In this document: piece after piece, positions 7,588 through 16,161 of the stretch
Numbering within the stretch: position 1 is the stretch's first letter
Layout: every line of letters begins with the position of its first letter
NCBI GenBank assembly: GCA_017481065.1
Contig: JAFUPT010000057.1
Span: 1-51,347, forward strand
Length of the DNA stretch: 51,347 nt
Reading direction: 5' to 3'
DNA from: Clostridia bacterium
Lineage (GTDB): Bacteria; Bacillota_A; Clostridia; Christensenellales; Aristaeellaceae
The notes under the pieces: generated by a model
The model's database searches: none
What the model saw: the letters and a program-made list of their open reading frames with translations, nothing else
What the model was told of the DNA's origin: nothing
Program-made: the position numbers and the translations under genes

Positions 7588-7743
7588 ATGAAGCATGTAT
7601 GCGATATCTGCGGTTGGGAATATGATGAGGCTGTTGGCGCACCGGAGCACGGCATTGCCCCCGGCACCAAGTTTGAAGATCTGCCCGAGGATTTTGAATG
7701 CCCCCTCTGCGGCGTAGGCAAGGATCAGTTCTCCGAAGCATAA
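7588..7743 (+). CDS. Rubredoxin
   Basis: This 51-residue one-electron carrier holds a single iron bound by four cysteines. Both CxxC knuckles are present, CDICG at residues 5-9 and CPLCG at 38-42, with [18 protein letters not shown] between them, the usual rubredoxin order. A TAGGAGG site lies nine bases before ATG 7588. It has its own promoter and a perfect-palindrome terminator, so it is a single-gene unit. Rubredoxins serve in oxygen and peroxide detoxification (rubrerythrin, flavodiiron proteins) in anaerobes; no partner gene is adjacent here. Confidence 0.96.
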   Translation: MKHVCDICGWEYDEAVGAPEHGIAPGTKFEDLPEDFECPLCGVGKDQFSEA

Positions 7744-7756
7744 TTCCTGCGGTTGA

Positions 7757-7788
7757 AGCCCTCCAATCGATCGATTGGAGGGCTTTTT
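7757..7788 (+). terminator. Intrinsic terminator of rubredoxin gene
   Basis: A 28-base perfect palindrome (7757-7784; arm AGCCCTCCAATCGA) is followed by five T residues. It starts 13 bases after the stop codon. Confidence 0.9.
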
Positions 7789-7838
7789 CAGTGTCTGAAA
7801 GCATTCCTCCGGCTGCGTAAATGAGGAGCGCTCCATGC

Positions 7839-7867
7839 TTGCCTTTCTTCCCTAAAGTATGTATAAT
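7839..7867 (+). promoter_or_regulatory. Promoter for psuK-psuG
   Basis: TTGCCT (7839-7844), a 17-base spacer and TATAAT (7862-7867), 26 bases before the psuK start. Confidence 0.65.
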
Positions 7868-7893
7868 ATTAAGGTGTGAAGGGAGGCGGAAGC

Positions 7894-8823
7894 ATGCCGA
7901 AGCGTATTGCCGTAGTGGGCGGTGCAAACATGGATATCGGCGGATTCCCGAATGCCGCGCTGGTGGCAGGGGATTCCAACCCCGGCAAGGTGCGCATGTC
8001 TGTGGGCGGCGTGGGCCGCAACATCGCGGAAAATATGGCGCGCCTGGGCCTCGAAGTGGAGCTCATCACTGCCATCGGGGATGATCCCAACGGCCGCGCC
8101 ATCCTGGAGGACTGCCGCGCGAAGAAGATCGGCATGCGGGGCAGCTGGGTGGAAGCGGGGGAGGGCACATCGGTGTACCTCTTCGTGGATGATGCGAGGG
8201 GCGATATGAGCGTCGCCATCAATGATATGGGCATCCAGAATTGCATCACCCCGGAGAAGCTGGCTCCCCAATTGCCGCTGCTCAATGGCATGGACGCCGT
8301 GGTGATCGACGCCAACCTGCCGGAGGAGAGCATTTCCTTCCTGGCGAAGGAAATCGCCGTACCCATCTTTGCCGATGCGGTATCCGCCGCCAAGGTGGGC
8401 AAGCTGCGCCCGTCCCTGCCCGGCATTTTCTGCCTGAAACCCAACCGCATCGAGGCGGAGCTGCTCACCGGAATCAGGATCGGCGGCGTGCTGGACGCAA
8501 ATGAAGCGGCCCACCGCCTGCTGGATATGGGCCTCAAGCGCGTGTTCCTCACCATGGGCGCGCAGGGCGCGATCTGCGCCGGGGAAGGCCAGTGCGTATA
8601 CCTGCCGGCGAGCGAGCGCAGCATGGTAAATGCATCGGGAGCCGGGGATGCGTTCACATCCGCGCTGGTGTGGAGCTGGTGCGAGGGCCTGTCCCTTCGG
8701 GAGAGCGGCGTGGCCGGCATGGCGGCGTCGTCCATTGCGGTGGAATCCATCTCCGCCGTGAACCCGGATATGTGTGCGGCAAGGCTGCGGGAACGCATGC
8801 AGCAGCTTGAGAAATTGATATAA
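7894..8823 (+). CDS. psuK: PfkB-family kinase, probable pseudouridine kinase
   Basis: PsuK phosphorylates pseudouridine at the 5' position using ATP. The 309-residue protein shows the ribokinase/PfkB fold: N-terminal VVGGANMDIGGFP, the MSVGGVGRNIAENMARLG signature near residue 37, and the C-terminal anion-hole and catalytic motif NASGAGDAFTSALVW near 248, whose Asp is the base. The ATG at 7894 is preferred to 7876 because GGGAGG lies seven bases upstream. Placement directly before psuG (17-base gap) gives the substrate; without it the call would be an unspecified sugar or nucleoside kinase. Confidence 0.88.
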   Translation: MPKRIAVVGGANMDIGGFPNAALVAGDSNPGKVRMSVGGVGRNIAENMARLGLEVELITAIGDDPNGRAILEDCRAKKIGMRGSWVEAGEGTSVYLFVDDARGDMSVAINDMGIQNCITPEKLAPQLPLLNGMDAVVIDANLPEESISFLAKEIAVPIFADAVSAAKVGKLRPSLPGIFCLKPNRIEAELLTGIRIGGVLDANEAAHRLLDMGLKRVFLTMGAQGAICAGEGQCVYLPASERSMVNASGAGDAFTSALVWSWCEGLSLRESGVAGMAASSIAVESISAVNPDMCAARLRERMQQLEKLI

Positions 8824-8840
8824 ATTAGGAGGATACATAC

Positions 8841-9752
<912 letters not shown>

Positions 9753-9761
9753 GGAGCAGAT

Positions 9762-9800
9762 AAAGCGGCGGCGCGAAGCATTGTGCTTTGCGCCGCCTTT
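9762..9800 (+). terminator. Terminator of psuK-psuG
   Basis: Nineteen-base arms (9762-9780 and 9784-9800 with minor bulging) built around GGCGGCGC/GCGCCGCC, flanked by AAA and TTT. It begins ten bases after the psuG stop. Confidence 0.7.
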
Positions 9801-9873
9801 ACATTTGGGGGGCAGGATACACCCAAAATTTTGAACAAACAAAAAAATATGCTGTGAAAAGCGCTGGATTCAA

Positions 9874-9902
9874 TTGACAAAATGCGGTGGAAATTGTATC
9901 AT
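9874..9902 (+). promoter_or_regulatory. Promoter for the second Lrp/AsnC gene
   Basis: A consensus TTGACA (9874-9879), 17-base spacer and TATCAT (9897-9902). The start codon is 33 bases downstream, leaving room for autoregulation close to the promoter. Confidence 0.75.
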
Positions 9903-9935
9903 ATTTATGGACGAATATGGAGGGAGCTTAGATAA

Positions 9936-10379
9936 ATGGACAGCACGGATCTGAAAATTGTTTCCATGCTCAAGAAAAACGCCCGCGTATCCGCTTCGGC
10001 AATTGCGAAGGAGGTCGGCCTCGCCGTGTCCTCCGTAACTGAGCGTATCCGCCGCCTGGAAAACCAGGGGGTCATTCTGCAGTACACTGCGCTTGTGGAC
10101 CACAGTAAAATTGAAGGCGGCATCACCGCCATGATCGGCATCAAAATTGAACATACCCGCTACATCGATAAACTGGCCAAGATTATATCCAACGACCCGC
10201 ATGTGGTGTCTTTCTATATCCTCACGGGCGATCTGGATTATCTTGCATCCGTTTATGCCGTTTCTACCGAGGAATTCCGCCAGGTGCACCATGCCATCGC
10301 AAACCTTGAGGGCGTGGCCGCCGTAAAAACCTATTACATCCTCGGCACCAAATCCAAGGACGACGAGGAGAACGCCTAG
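9936..10379 (+). CDS. Lrp/AsnC family transcriptional regulator
   Basis: The 147-residue protein has the classical Lrp N-terminus (MDSTDLKIVSMLKKNAR), a helix-turn-helix with SASAIAKEVGLAVSSVTERIRRLE at about residues 19-42, and a RAM domain with the LTGDLDYLASV loop near residue 90. It differs clearly from the Lrp gene at 5.7 kb. It stands alone between its own promoter and terminator, so its target is likely elsewhere or itself. GGAGG lies upstream of ATG 9936. The effector cannot be told. Confidence 0.93.
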   Translation: MDSTDLKIVSMLKKNARVSASAIAKEVGLAVSSVTERIRRLENQGVILQYTALVDHSKIEGGITAMIGIKIEHTRYIDKLAKIISNDPHVVSFYILTGDLDYLASVYAVSTEEFRQVHHAIANLEGVAAVKTYYILGTKSKDDEENA

Positions 10380-10430
10380 GACGCTGTCCCGGCGCTCTGT
10401 CGGGAGGATGGATTCCCTCTGGGCTCCTCA
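10380..10430. repeat. Possible decayed composite-element remnant
   Basis: GGACGCTGTCCC at the end of the Lrp gene, followed by CGGGAGGATGGATTCCCTCT, resembles eroded linker and palindrome pieces of the composite family. Arms no longer match well. Confidence 0.35.
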
Positions 10431-10437
10431 GAATAAA

Positions 10438-10466
10438 AATCGATCCCGCTCCGGGATCGATTTTTT
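10438..10466 (+). terminator. Terminator of Lrp/AsnC gene
   Basis: Arms ATCGATCCC and GGGATCGAT around GCTCC, preceded by A residues and followed by six T residues. Confidence 0.85.
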
Positions 10467-10481
10467 AATGGAATATTATCT

Positions 10482-10514
10482 AAGAAACGCGCGCTGAATG
10501 GCGCGTTTCTTTTT
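10482..10514. terminator. Second terminator-like hairpin between convergent genes
   Basis: Arms AAGAAACGCGC and GCGCGTTTCTT enclose a GCTGAATG loop, with T residues on the plus-strand side. It lies between the Lrp gene and the convergent XRE gene and adjoins block 4. Confidence 0.6.
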
Positions 10515-10518
10515 ATAG

Positions 10519-10582
10519 ATGGGCCCGGGGAAATTATTTCCCCGGGCATGGTTCTGGGGGCAGCGCCCCTGGTATTTCCTAT
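10519..10582. repeat. Composite palindromic element, block 4 (half copy)
   Basis: Only a right half is seen: a palindrome GCCCGGGGAAAT-T-ATTTCCCCGGGC (about 10521-10546), the linker GGTTCTG, and a palindrome GGGGGC-AGC-GCCCCT. It lies between the hairpin at 10482-10514 and the 3' end of the minus-strand XRE gene. Its AAATTATTT centre replaces the usual AAATCATTT. Confidence 0.7.
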
Positions 10583-10585
10583 CCG

Positions 10586-11290
10586 TTACAGCGTCCGCTG
10601 CAGCTTTACGCAGCGTCCCAGCACCTTTACTTCCGGCTGGGGCGCGATCACGGATTCAAATTCCCGGTCGAAGGACTGCATTTGGATGCGCATGCCATCC
10701 ATCTTCAGCAGCTTGCGCACCATGCGAACGCCCTTGTACTCGATCAGCATCAGCGCGCCGTCCTGGGCGCGGGATTCGGGAATGGTGAGCAAAAGATCCC
10801 CGGCATGCACGCGGAAGCCCCGCAGGCTGTCGTCCGGCATGCGGTAGTAGAGCACCTTGTCCGGCGCGCCGCCCTCGATCTTGCCGCCGATGATGGGGGT
10901 GAGCACATGGTCGATCACCACGCCCTTGGGGTCCATCACGGGAACCCGCTTCACCACGCCGCCCAGCGCATCCAGCCAGGCGTCGGTGGATTCGTTCACC
11001 GCCTGCTGCTGCTCGGGAGCCACATCCTTGGCGGGCAGGATATATGCCCGGGGCCGGGGCCGCAGCTGCACTTCCGGCTCGGCGGCCACATCCAGCTCGG
11101 TGGAGAGGGGGCCGCCATCCGCGCCCAGGAGCTTGAGGATGCGCTGCGCCTGGTCGTCTGCGATGATGCGGCGGCCGGATTCGATATCCTTGATCACGTT
11201 TTCAGCCATGCCGCATTTGCGGCCAAGCTGCTTCTCGGTCATTTTCTTGGCAAGGCGCGCCTTGCGAATGGCGTCTCCCAATCGGCTCAT
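10586..11290 (-). CDS. XRE-family regulator with S24/LexA-like C-terminal domain
   Basis: Residues 5-58 form a helix-turn-helix (MTEKQLGRKCGMAENVIKDIESG). Residues about 145-234 resemble the S24 self-cleavage domain: MPDDSLRGFRVHAGDLLL with the nucleophile-type Ser155 and the GD turn, then VRKLLKMDG, and a late VKVLGRCVKL strand. The lysine general base may be Lys193; the spacing of 37 seen in LexA and UmuD instead falls on Arg192, so activity is uncertain. A middle segment of about 80 residues has no recognised motif. The gene follows the L,D-transpeptidase gene by 19 bases on the same strand, suggesting envelope or stress control rather than prophage repression; no phage genes are near. LexA proper uses a different N-terminal domain. 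Confidence 0.8.
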   Translation of the reverse strand: MSRLGDAIRKARLAKKMTEKQLGRKCGMAENVIKDIESGRRIIADDQAQRILKLLGADGGPLSTELDVAAEPEVQLRPRPRAYILPAKDVAPEQQQAVNESTDAWLDALGGVVKRVPVMDPKGVVIDHVLTPIIGGKIEGGAPDKVLYYRMPDDSLRGFRVHAGDLLLTIPESRAQDGALMLIEYKGVRMVRKLLKMDGMRIQMQSFDREFESVIAPQPEVKVLGRCVKLQRTL

Positions 11291-11309
11291 GTTGATGTCC
11301 TCCTAAAGT

Positions 11310-12473
11310 TTATCCGGCGGAAGAAACCTTCACCCAGCCATCCTCCAAGTTGATTTTCGGCGTGGGCTCGGGGGTGGCGGTGGGCTCCGGCGTGGGAGCT
11401 GCCGCGGCTTCTTCCCGATAGATGATTTCAATGTAATCGCTGCTCACATAGCCGGTGATTCCTTCATAAACCACCTTCGTCCAGGCAGCGCCCTCCTCCA
11501 ATACCTGCATCGGCGCGGCATTTTCCAGCATGGCCAGCACATCGGCCTTGCCGTTGGGTTCTGCGCGCAGCTTGAGATAGGAATCCACCTTCGCCCGGGC
11601 GGCAGTGCCCTCGATATGATCGATTCCCGGGGTGGGAATGGGCGTAGGTTCCGGGGTGGGAACCGGGGTGGCGGTGGGCACGGGGGTGGGATCGGGCTTC
11701 CTGCCGGAGAGCAGCGCGTCCAGCTGCTGGGGAGTTACGATGCCGGTCTCTCCCTGGCCGTTGTCCGCCTGCCATGCCTTTACGGCTTCCTCGGTCTGCG
11801 CGCCGAAATAGCCGTCCGCCGCGCCGCAGCTGTAACCCAGCGCGTTCAGGGCTTCCTGCAGCTCCTTCACCTTGGAAGCGAAGCTGCTGCCCCGTTCCAG
11901 GGTCACGAGCCCGCGCAGGAAAGTTTCATAATCGGATTCATCGATGCTGAAGGAGGCGTATTTCAGCAGCTCCCGCAGCTCCTCATTCCGCTCGCCGCCG
12001 CTTTCAAAGATGTTTACCTGCGTGCCGGGCGGGCAATTTTCCGCGATCCACTGGGCGTCCTCCGGGTAGAGGCGCACGCAGCCGTGGCTGGCCTTTTCGC
12101 CGAGGCCATGCAGGGAATTCCATGTGGGCTGGGAGGCGGTATCGTTGTAGAGTATGGAATGGAAGAGTATGCTGCCGGTAATCCGGGAAGCATACTTGGC
12201 AAACACCTCGTATTCGCCGAACCAGTACCATTCGGTGCGCTCCACCTCGTTCCGGGGCTGCTCCATGTAGAAGGTGCCGGTGGGCGTGGTGGCGCCGTAG
12301 CCCGTGGAGCAGATCATTTGCCGCACGATGCCGCCGTCCGCCGCAGAATACACGGTGACATACTGGTTCGTGATATCCACATCGATGGTGTAGAGCAATT
12401 CCTGTTCCTCCGCACCGGCGATGCAGGGCAGCATCAGCAGGCAGAGCAGCAGGCAAAGGATTTTCCTGAACAT
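11310..12473 (-). CDS. Secreted L,D-transpeptidase with PG-binding and SH3 domains
   Basis: YkuD enzymes make 3-3 cross-links in peptidoglycan outside the membrane. The 387-residue protein has a signal peptide (MFRKILCLLL, ending near AGAEE), a YkuD domain at about residues 20-135 with the catalytic ASHGCVRL, a PG-binding repeat at about 210-262 (LQEALNALGY, DGYFGAQTEEAV), a proline-threonine linker, an SH3 domain, a second proline-rich linker and a short tail. The YkuD domain comes first, unlike the enzyme at 26.5 kb. ATG 12473 is chosen because GGAGG is ten bases upstream; ATG 12482 would sit only two bases from it. Confidence 0.9.
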   Translation of the reverse strand: MFRKILCLLLCLLMLPCIAGAEEQELLYTIDVDITNQYVTVYSAADGGIVRQMICSTGYGATTPTGTFYMEQPRNEVERTEWYWFGEYEVFAKYASRITGSILFHSILYNDTASQPTWNSLHGLGEKASHGCVRLYPEDAQWIAENCPPGTQVNIFESGGERNEELRELLKYASFSIDESDYETFLRGLVTLERGSSFASKVKELQEALNALGYSCGAADGYFGAQTEEAVKAWQADNGQGETGIVTPQQLDALLSGRKPDPTPVPTATPVPTPEPTPIPTPGIDHIEGTAARAKVDSYLKLRAEPNGKADVLAMLENAAPMQVLEEGAAWTKVVYEGITGYVSSDYIEIIYREEAAAAPTPEPTATPEPTPKINLEDGWVKVSSAG

Positions 12474-12505
12474 CTTTGGCATTCCTCCGGGACAAGAATG
12501 CATGT

Positions 12506-12534
12506 ATTGTACCATAATATGCCTGTCAATGCAA
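12506..12534 (-). promoter_or_regulatory. Promoter for L,D-transpeptidase and XRE gene
   Basis: On the minus strand TTGCAT (12529-12534), 17 bases, TACAAT (12506-12511). The -35 box lies within the last codons of rluD, so these two genes can be expressed apart from the upstream run. Confidence 0.55.
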
Positions 12535-13443
12535 TTCCAGTTTCTTTAGCCATTTTGTAAATCTTTCCTCGGGCGGCGCTTCAAACAGCATCTCCTCGCC
12601 GGTCCTCGGATGCACAAAGCCGATGCGGAAGGCATGCAGCAGCTGGCCGCCGGTCACCGGATGGGGCGCCTTTTTCGGCCCATAGAGCGGATCGCCCAGC
12701 AGCGGATGGCCGATGGAGGCCATATGTACGCGAATCTGGTGGGTGCGCCCGGTGGTGAGCCTGCATTCCAGCAGCGTGGCGCCCTTCAGCGGCTCCAATA
12801 CCCGCCAGTGGGTGGTGGCTTCGCGCCCGCCGGGCACAATGGCCATCTTCTTCCGGTCCACCGGATGCCGGCCGATGGGCCCTTCCACCGTGCCGCTCTC
12901 CTCCTTGAAGCCGCCGATGGCGATGGCCATGTAGGCCCGCTGCACGCTGTGCGCCTTGATCTGCTCCGAGAGGGAGAGGTGGGCGAGGTCATTCTTCGCC
13001 ACGAGCAAAAGTCCCGAGGTATCCTTGTCGATCCTGTGCACGATGCCGGGGCGTATCTCCCCGCCGATGCCGGAGAGCTGGTCCAAATGCTGGAGCAGGG
13101 CGTTCACCATCGTGCCGTCCGGGTTGCCCGCCGCGGGATGCACCACCATGCCGCTGGGCTTGTACACCACGGCGAGATCGCTGTCCTGGTAGATGATGTC
13201 CAGGTGGATATCCTGCGCCTCGATGGATGAGGGCTCCGCATCCGGCAGGGTGAGGGAGATTTCGTCCCCGGCCTTCACTTTCAGGCCCGCCTTTAACTGC
13301 GCCGCGCCGTTCACCAGCGCCATGCCGTCCTTGATCAGCGCGCCCGCCCGGGACCGGGTGATGCTTCCCAGCTCCGCACAGAGCACATCCAGCCGCTCGC
13401 CGCTTCTCTCCGGCGCGACCGTAAGCTTGAAAATATCAGGCAT
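12526..13443 (-). CDS. rluD: RluA/RluD-family 23S rRNA pseudouridine synthase
   Basis: The enzyme converts uridines to pseudouridine in 23S rRNA. It has 305 residues: an S4 RNA-binding domain (about 15-75; GERLDVLCAEL, RSRAGALIKDG) and a catalytic domain with PGIVHRIDKDTSGLLLVAK, where the Asp is the nucleophile, then LLECRLTTGRTHQIRVHM and GDPLYG. Start 13443 is preferred because GGAGG lies seven bases upstream and the family begins here; the longer open frame is the lspA overlap. The start overlaps the lspA stop by eight bases (ATGCCTGA). Which RluA-family paralogue it is remains open. Confidence 0.92.
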   Translation of the reverse strand: MPDIFKLTVAPERSGERLDVLCAELGSITRSRAGALIKDGMALVNGAAQLKAGLKVKAGDEISLTLPDAEPSSIEAQDIHLDIIYQDSDLAVVYKPSGMVVHPAAGNPDGTMVNALLQHLDQLSGIGGEIRPGIVHRIDKDTSGLLLVAKNDLAHLSLSEQIKAHSVQRAYMAIAIGGFKEESGTVEGPIGRHPVDRKKMAIVPGGREATTHWRVLEPLKGATLLECRLTTGRTHQIRVHMASIGHPLLGDPLYGPKKAPHPVTGGQLLHAFRIGFVHPRTGEEMLFEAPPEERFTKWLKKLELH

Positions 13444-13903
13444 TTCCCTTCCTCCTCTCCGAAAGCAATACGGAAACCACCGCCAGCGCCGCGCCCAGGC
13501 AGACGAACACATCCGCAGGGTTGAACACGGCGAAATTCACGAAATCCAGCCGGATAAAGTCGATCACATAGCCATAGGCCAATCTATCATATAGATTGCC
13601 GAGGCCGCCGCCGATGATGATCCACAGCCCCGCGCGCAGAAGGCGCGGCGCATCCGGGTGGCGCAGCAGCCAGATGAGCAGCACGGCCATCAGCGCGAAG
13701 GTAATGAGCGGCAGCAGCCAGTTGCCCGCCAATATGCCGAAGGCCGCGCCGGTGTTTTTCACAAATGTCCAGCTCAGCACCCCGGGAATGGCCGTTACCG
13801 CGCCGCCCGTCAGGCTGCGCAGCGCGATAATCTTGCATACCCGGTCGATGGCGATGGCCGGGATTGCCAGCCACCACAGCTTACATCCTTGCCTCAATTG
13901 CAT
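13436..13903 (-). CDS. lspA: Lipoprotein signal peptidase LspA
   Basis: LspA is a membrane aspartyl protease that removes signal peptides from prolipoproteins after Lgt action. The 155-residue product has four hydrophobic segments. Conserved blocks are visible: SWTFVKNTGAAFGIL near residue 44, GGGLGNLYDRL near 99 with the first catalytic Asp, and VFNPADVFVCLG near 126 with the second. It starts at ATG 13903 after GGAGG, overlapping the DUF5665 gene by 23 bases. lgt is in the same window at 19.2 kb, yet no lipobox protein is encoded here. Confidence 0.94.
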   Translation of the reverse strand: MQLRQGCKLWWLAIPAIAIDRVCKIIALRSLTGGAVTAIPGVLSWTFVKNTGAAFGILAGNWLLPLITFALMAVLLIWLLRHPDAPRLLRAGLWIIIGGGLGNLYDRLAYGYVIDFIRLDFVNFAVFNPADVFVCLGAALAVVSVLLSERRKGNA

Positions 13904-14153
13904 GGATAACCTCCGCGATAAAGCCGCTGATCTGCGGCATGTTGTTCTCCACCAGGCGCTTCAAAAGCACGATCAGCCCCGCGCCCAGCACCGTGAATCC
14001 TATGGAAAAGCCCAGGCCACGCAGTATACCGGTGAGTATGCTGGTCCAGATCAGCCTGCTGCGGCTCGACATGTACTGCACATAGCGCTCCAGCTGCACC
14101 CGCTCCAGCGTGCCGATCAGCTTTTCGATCAGTTCCCGGTCGTATCCCTTCAT
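13881..14153 (-). CDS. DUF5665 small membrane protein
   Basis: The 90-residue protein has an amphipathic N-terminal third (MKGYDRELIEKLIGTLERVQ), a segment SSRSRLIWTSILTGILRGLG leading into a membrane helix (about residues 42-65), and a C-terminal tail with MPQISGFIAEVI. This matches DUF5665, a family of unknown function common in Clostridia. ATG 14153 follows GGAGG by seven bases; the open frame upstream is repeat sequence of block 5. It overlaps lspA. Confidence 0.8.
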   Translation of the reverse strand: MKGYDRELIEKLIGTLERVQLERYVQYMSSRSRLIWTSILTGILRGLGFSIGFTVLGAGLIVLLKRLVENNMPQISGFIAEVIHAIEARM

Positions 14154-14214
14154 GTATCCACCTCCGAAGGGAGTTTTCCCGGTTCGGAAGTGCAGTATAC
14201 GGGGGAGGGGAGAC

Positions 14215-14445
14215 GCGCTGGGGGACGCTGTCCCCCAGTCCCCCTGCCAAAGGGCGAGCCGCCCTTTAGAAACCCCGGTAAGCAACGCTTCGCGTTGCAG
14301 AATAATTATCACGACGCGAAGCGTCGTTAGCAGAGGGGTCCAGGGGAAATCATTTCCCCTGGCGGATTCTTAAGGCGGAGCCTTAAGCAGGGTGTAGGGA
14401 CAGCGTCCCTGCCGGGTTCTTAGGGCAGAGCCCTAAGCGTCCCCC
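14215..14445. repeat. Composite palindromic element, block 5 (full copy with an extra palindrome)
   Basis: Left half: GGGGGAC-GCT-GTCCCCC, linker AGTCCCCCTGCC, palindrome AAAGGGCG-AGC-CGCCCTTT. Centre: GCAACGC-TTC-GCGTTGC and CGACGC-GAA-GCGTCG. Right half: GAGGGGTCCA, the AAATCATTT palindrome, then CTTAAGGC-GGA-GCCTTAAG, AGGGAC-AGC-GTCCCT and AGGGC-AGA-GCCCT, ending AAGCGTCCCCC. It separates divIVA (3' end) from the DUF5665 gene within one co-directional run, with about 60 further bases before the next start. Confidence 0.88.
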
Positions 14446-14451
14446 CACGGC

Positions 14452-14480
14452 AAAACAGCCTGTCGTTTCGACAGGCTGTT
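14452..14480 (-). terminator. Terminator of divIVA
   Basis: Arms AACAGCCTGTCG and complement around TTT; on the minus strand the hairpin ends in TTTT. It lies 15 bases after the divIVA stop. Confidence 0.8.
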
Positions 14481-14494
14481 GATCTTGCGTGTTC

Positions 14495-15046
14495 TTACTT
14501 GAGGAGTGCCTCGTTTGCGGTGAGCGCGGCCATCTGCTCTTCCACCAGCTTGCGGAAGTTGGCGCGATAGGCGTCGGCTGCGGCGCGCAGGTGATCGGCC
14601 TCCGCCTTGGTTTCGGTGGCGATCTTCTCAGCATCGCCCATCAGGGTTTCCGCATGGGCATTTGCATCGGCGATGGTCTTTTCGGCCTGGGCGTTGGCAT
14701 CCTCAATGGTCTGCTGGGCGCGCTTCTTGGCCTCGGCGATGGTTTCATCTGCGATGCGCTGTGCGCCGATCAGGGATTCGCGCATGGCGGATTCCAGATT
14801 CTTGAAGTAGCCGGTCTCGTTGTAATCGGGCAGCTTCTTCTCCATCTCGGCCTTTTCGGCTTCGAGGGCGGCCTTGGCGGCCTCCAGCTGCTGCACCTGG
14901 GCATTCAGCGCCAGGTTTTCGCGAATCATGTTGCCAAGCTGTTCTGCGAGTTCATCGAGGAAATCATCCACCTGTTCCACATTGTAGCCGTTGGAAGCCT
15001 GAGTGGAAAACTCTTTCTCCTGAATATCCTTTACACTGATTGCCAT
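14495..15046 (-). CDS. divIVA: DivIVA domain protein
   Basis: DivIVA proteins bind negatively curved membrane at poles and septa and recruit division or wall-growth factors. The 183-residue product opens with the membrane-binding domain (VKDIQEKEFSTQASNGYNVEQVDDFLDELAEQL) and then forms a long coiled coil of heptads rich in Ala, Glu and Lys, broken near residue 75 by a PDYNETGYF segment. The gene closes the ylm division cluster, 30 bases after ylmH, and has its own terminator. Confidence 0.93.
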   Translation of the reverse strand: MAISVKDIQEKEFSTQASNGYNVEQVDDFLDELAEQLGNMIRENLALNAQVQQLEAAKAALEAEKAEMEKKLPDYNETGYFKNLESAMRESLIGAQRIADETIAEAKKRAQQTIEDANAQAEKTIADANAHAETLMGDAEKIATETKAEADHLRAAADAYRANFRKLVEEQMAALTANEALLK

Positions 15047-15076
15047 ATGCTTATTCTCCTTTACATGAAGTTGGTA

Positions 15077-15826
15077 CTAAGCTGTGTATTTAAAGAGGCG
15101 CACGGCAAGCCGTCCCTTGCGGGTTTGCCCCTCAAAAGCAGTAATGCGCATGCGGCCGTGGCCGCGAATGGAGAGCAGGTCGCCCTCCTCCAAGTGTATG
15201 TCGCCGCGCAGCTCAATCATGTGACTGCGCTTCACCAGCCCGGCCTCGATCAGCTTCTGGGCCTCGCTCCGGGACAGCCTGAGCCCCGCCGCGATCACCG
15301 CGTCCAGGCGTTCGCTGGATACCGTGACCCGCAGTTCAACGCCCTCCGGGGGTTTGAGCGCAGGCACGCCGTCAAAGGATTTTACCTTTAAGCTCGCCCG
15401 CCCGGCGGATTCCAGATTGCCGCAGATGTAAGATTCCACATCCCGGTGGCAGAAGAGGTAGGCCGTGCCCTCCTGAGCTCCCATGGCAATATCGCCGGTG
15501 GCGTCCCGCTCGAGCCCCAGGCCCATCACAGCGCCCAGCAAATCCCGGTGGCCGGGGGCTGCGTACTTGGGATTCCATTTCAGCTCCAGGCAGGCGATGG
15601 GGTACTCCCAGGCCTCCGGGGCTTCATCCGTGTAAAATGCCGCGATGCGGCGCTCGGCACCGTCATATCCGCCGAAAAAGGCTGCGCATACTCCGGCTTC
15701 GTTGGCGGCGGAGAGCGCATCCCGCTCCATGGGCGGTTCGAGGAAGCGGGTGAAGCAGGCATTTCCCGCGTAGCAGGCGCGGAGGGCCAGCTCCTTCATC
15801 CGCTTTTTTTCCAAATCGCCCGTCAT
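15077..15826 (-). CDS. ylmH: YlmH-type S4-domain RNA-binding protein
   Basis: The 249-residue protein ends with an S4 RNA-binding domain (about residues 170-230; SSERLDAVIAAGLRLSRSEAQKLIEAGLV). The N-terminal part has the FTRFLEP and AAFFGGYDGAERR blocks of YlmH, where the fold resembles ribosomal L7Ae/S4-linked modules. Its homologue has been linked to ribosome-quality-control-like rescue and to division in Firmicutes. It begins in an ATGA overlap with the yggT stop, so 15826 is the start; the longer upstream frame has no ribosome site. Confidence 0.9.
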   Translation of the reverse strand: MTGDLEKKRMKELALRACYAGNACFTRFLEPPMERDALSAANEAGVCAAFFGGYDGAERRIAAFYTDEAPEAWEYPIACLELKWNPKYAAPGHRDLLGAVMGLGLERDATGDIAMGAQEGTAYLFCHRDVESYICGNLESAGRASLKVKSFDGVPALKPPEGVELRVTVSSERLDAVIAAGLRLSRSEAQKLIEAGLVKRSHMIELRGDIHLEEGDLLSIRGHGRMRITAFEGQTRKGRLAVRLFKYTA

Positions 15827-16116
15827 CGAACTATGGTGATGAGCAGGATGTACAGCCGTGCCCACAGGCGCTCAATGATTGTGATGGCGATCATCGCAAA
15901 CCAGCAGGAGAGATCCAGCGGAATGCGGGTGCGGGTCATCACCCACATGCTCAGGCGCCGGAAGGGCGCCACAAAGGGCGCGATGAACTTCGCCAGCCAG
16001 TAAAAGGCCCGGAACTTTGGGCGGAACCAGCTGAGTATCACATAGAGCAGTATGGCGCTGTCAAGCACCTGCAGAAAGATCGATACCGCCGAAAACACAT
16101 GGGACAGGGTCAGCAT
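15823..16116 (-). CDS. YggT family membrane protein (YlmG)
   Basis: This 97-residue protein has two membrane segments, about residues 8-30 and 65-92, separated by the conserved FIAPFVAPFRR loop of the YggT family. It has no known enzymatic activity and is linked to division and membrane organisation by context. GGAGGTGGAGG precedes ATG 16116. It is coupled by ATGA to ylmH. The gap to sepF upstream is unusually long (259 bases) and filled by a tandem repeat. Confidence 0.9.
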   Translation of the reverse strand: MLTLSHVFSAVSIFLQVLDSAILLYVILSWFRPKFRAFYWLAKFIAPFVAPFRRLSMWVMTRTRIPLDLSCWFAMIAITIIERLWARLYILLITIVR

Positions 16117-16161
16117 GCCTCCACCTCCTTGCTGGAATTGTGATTCAAGGTCAACGGCCCG

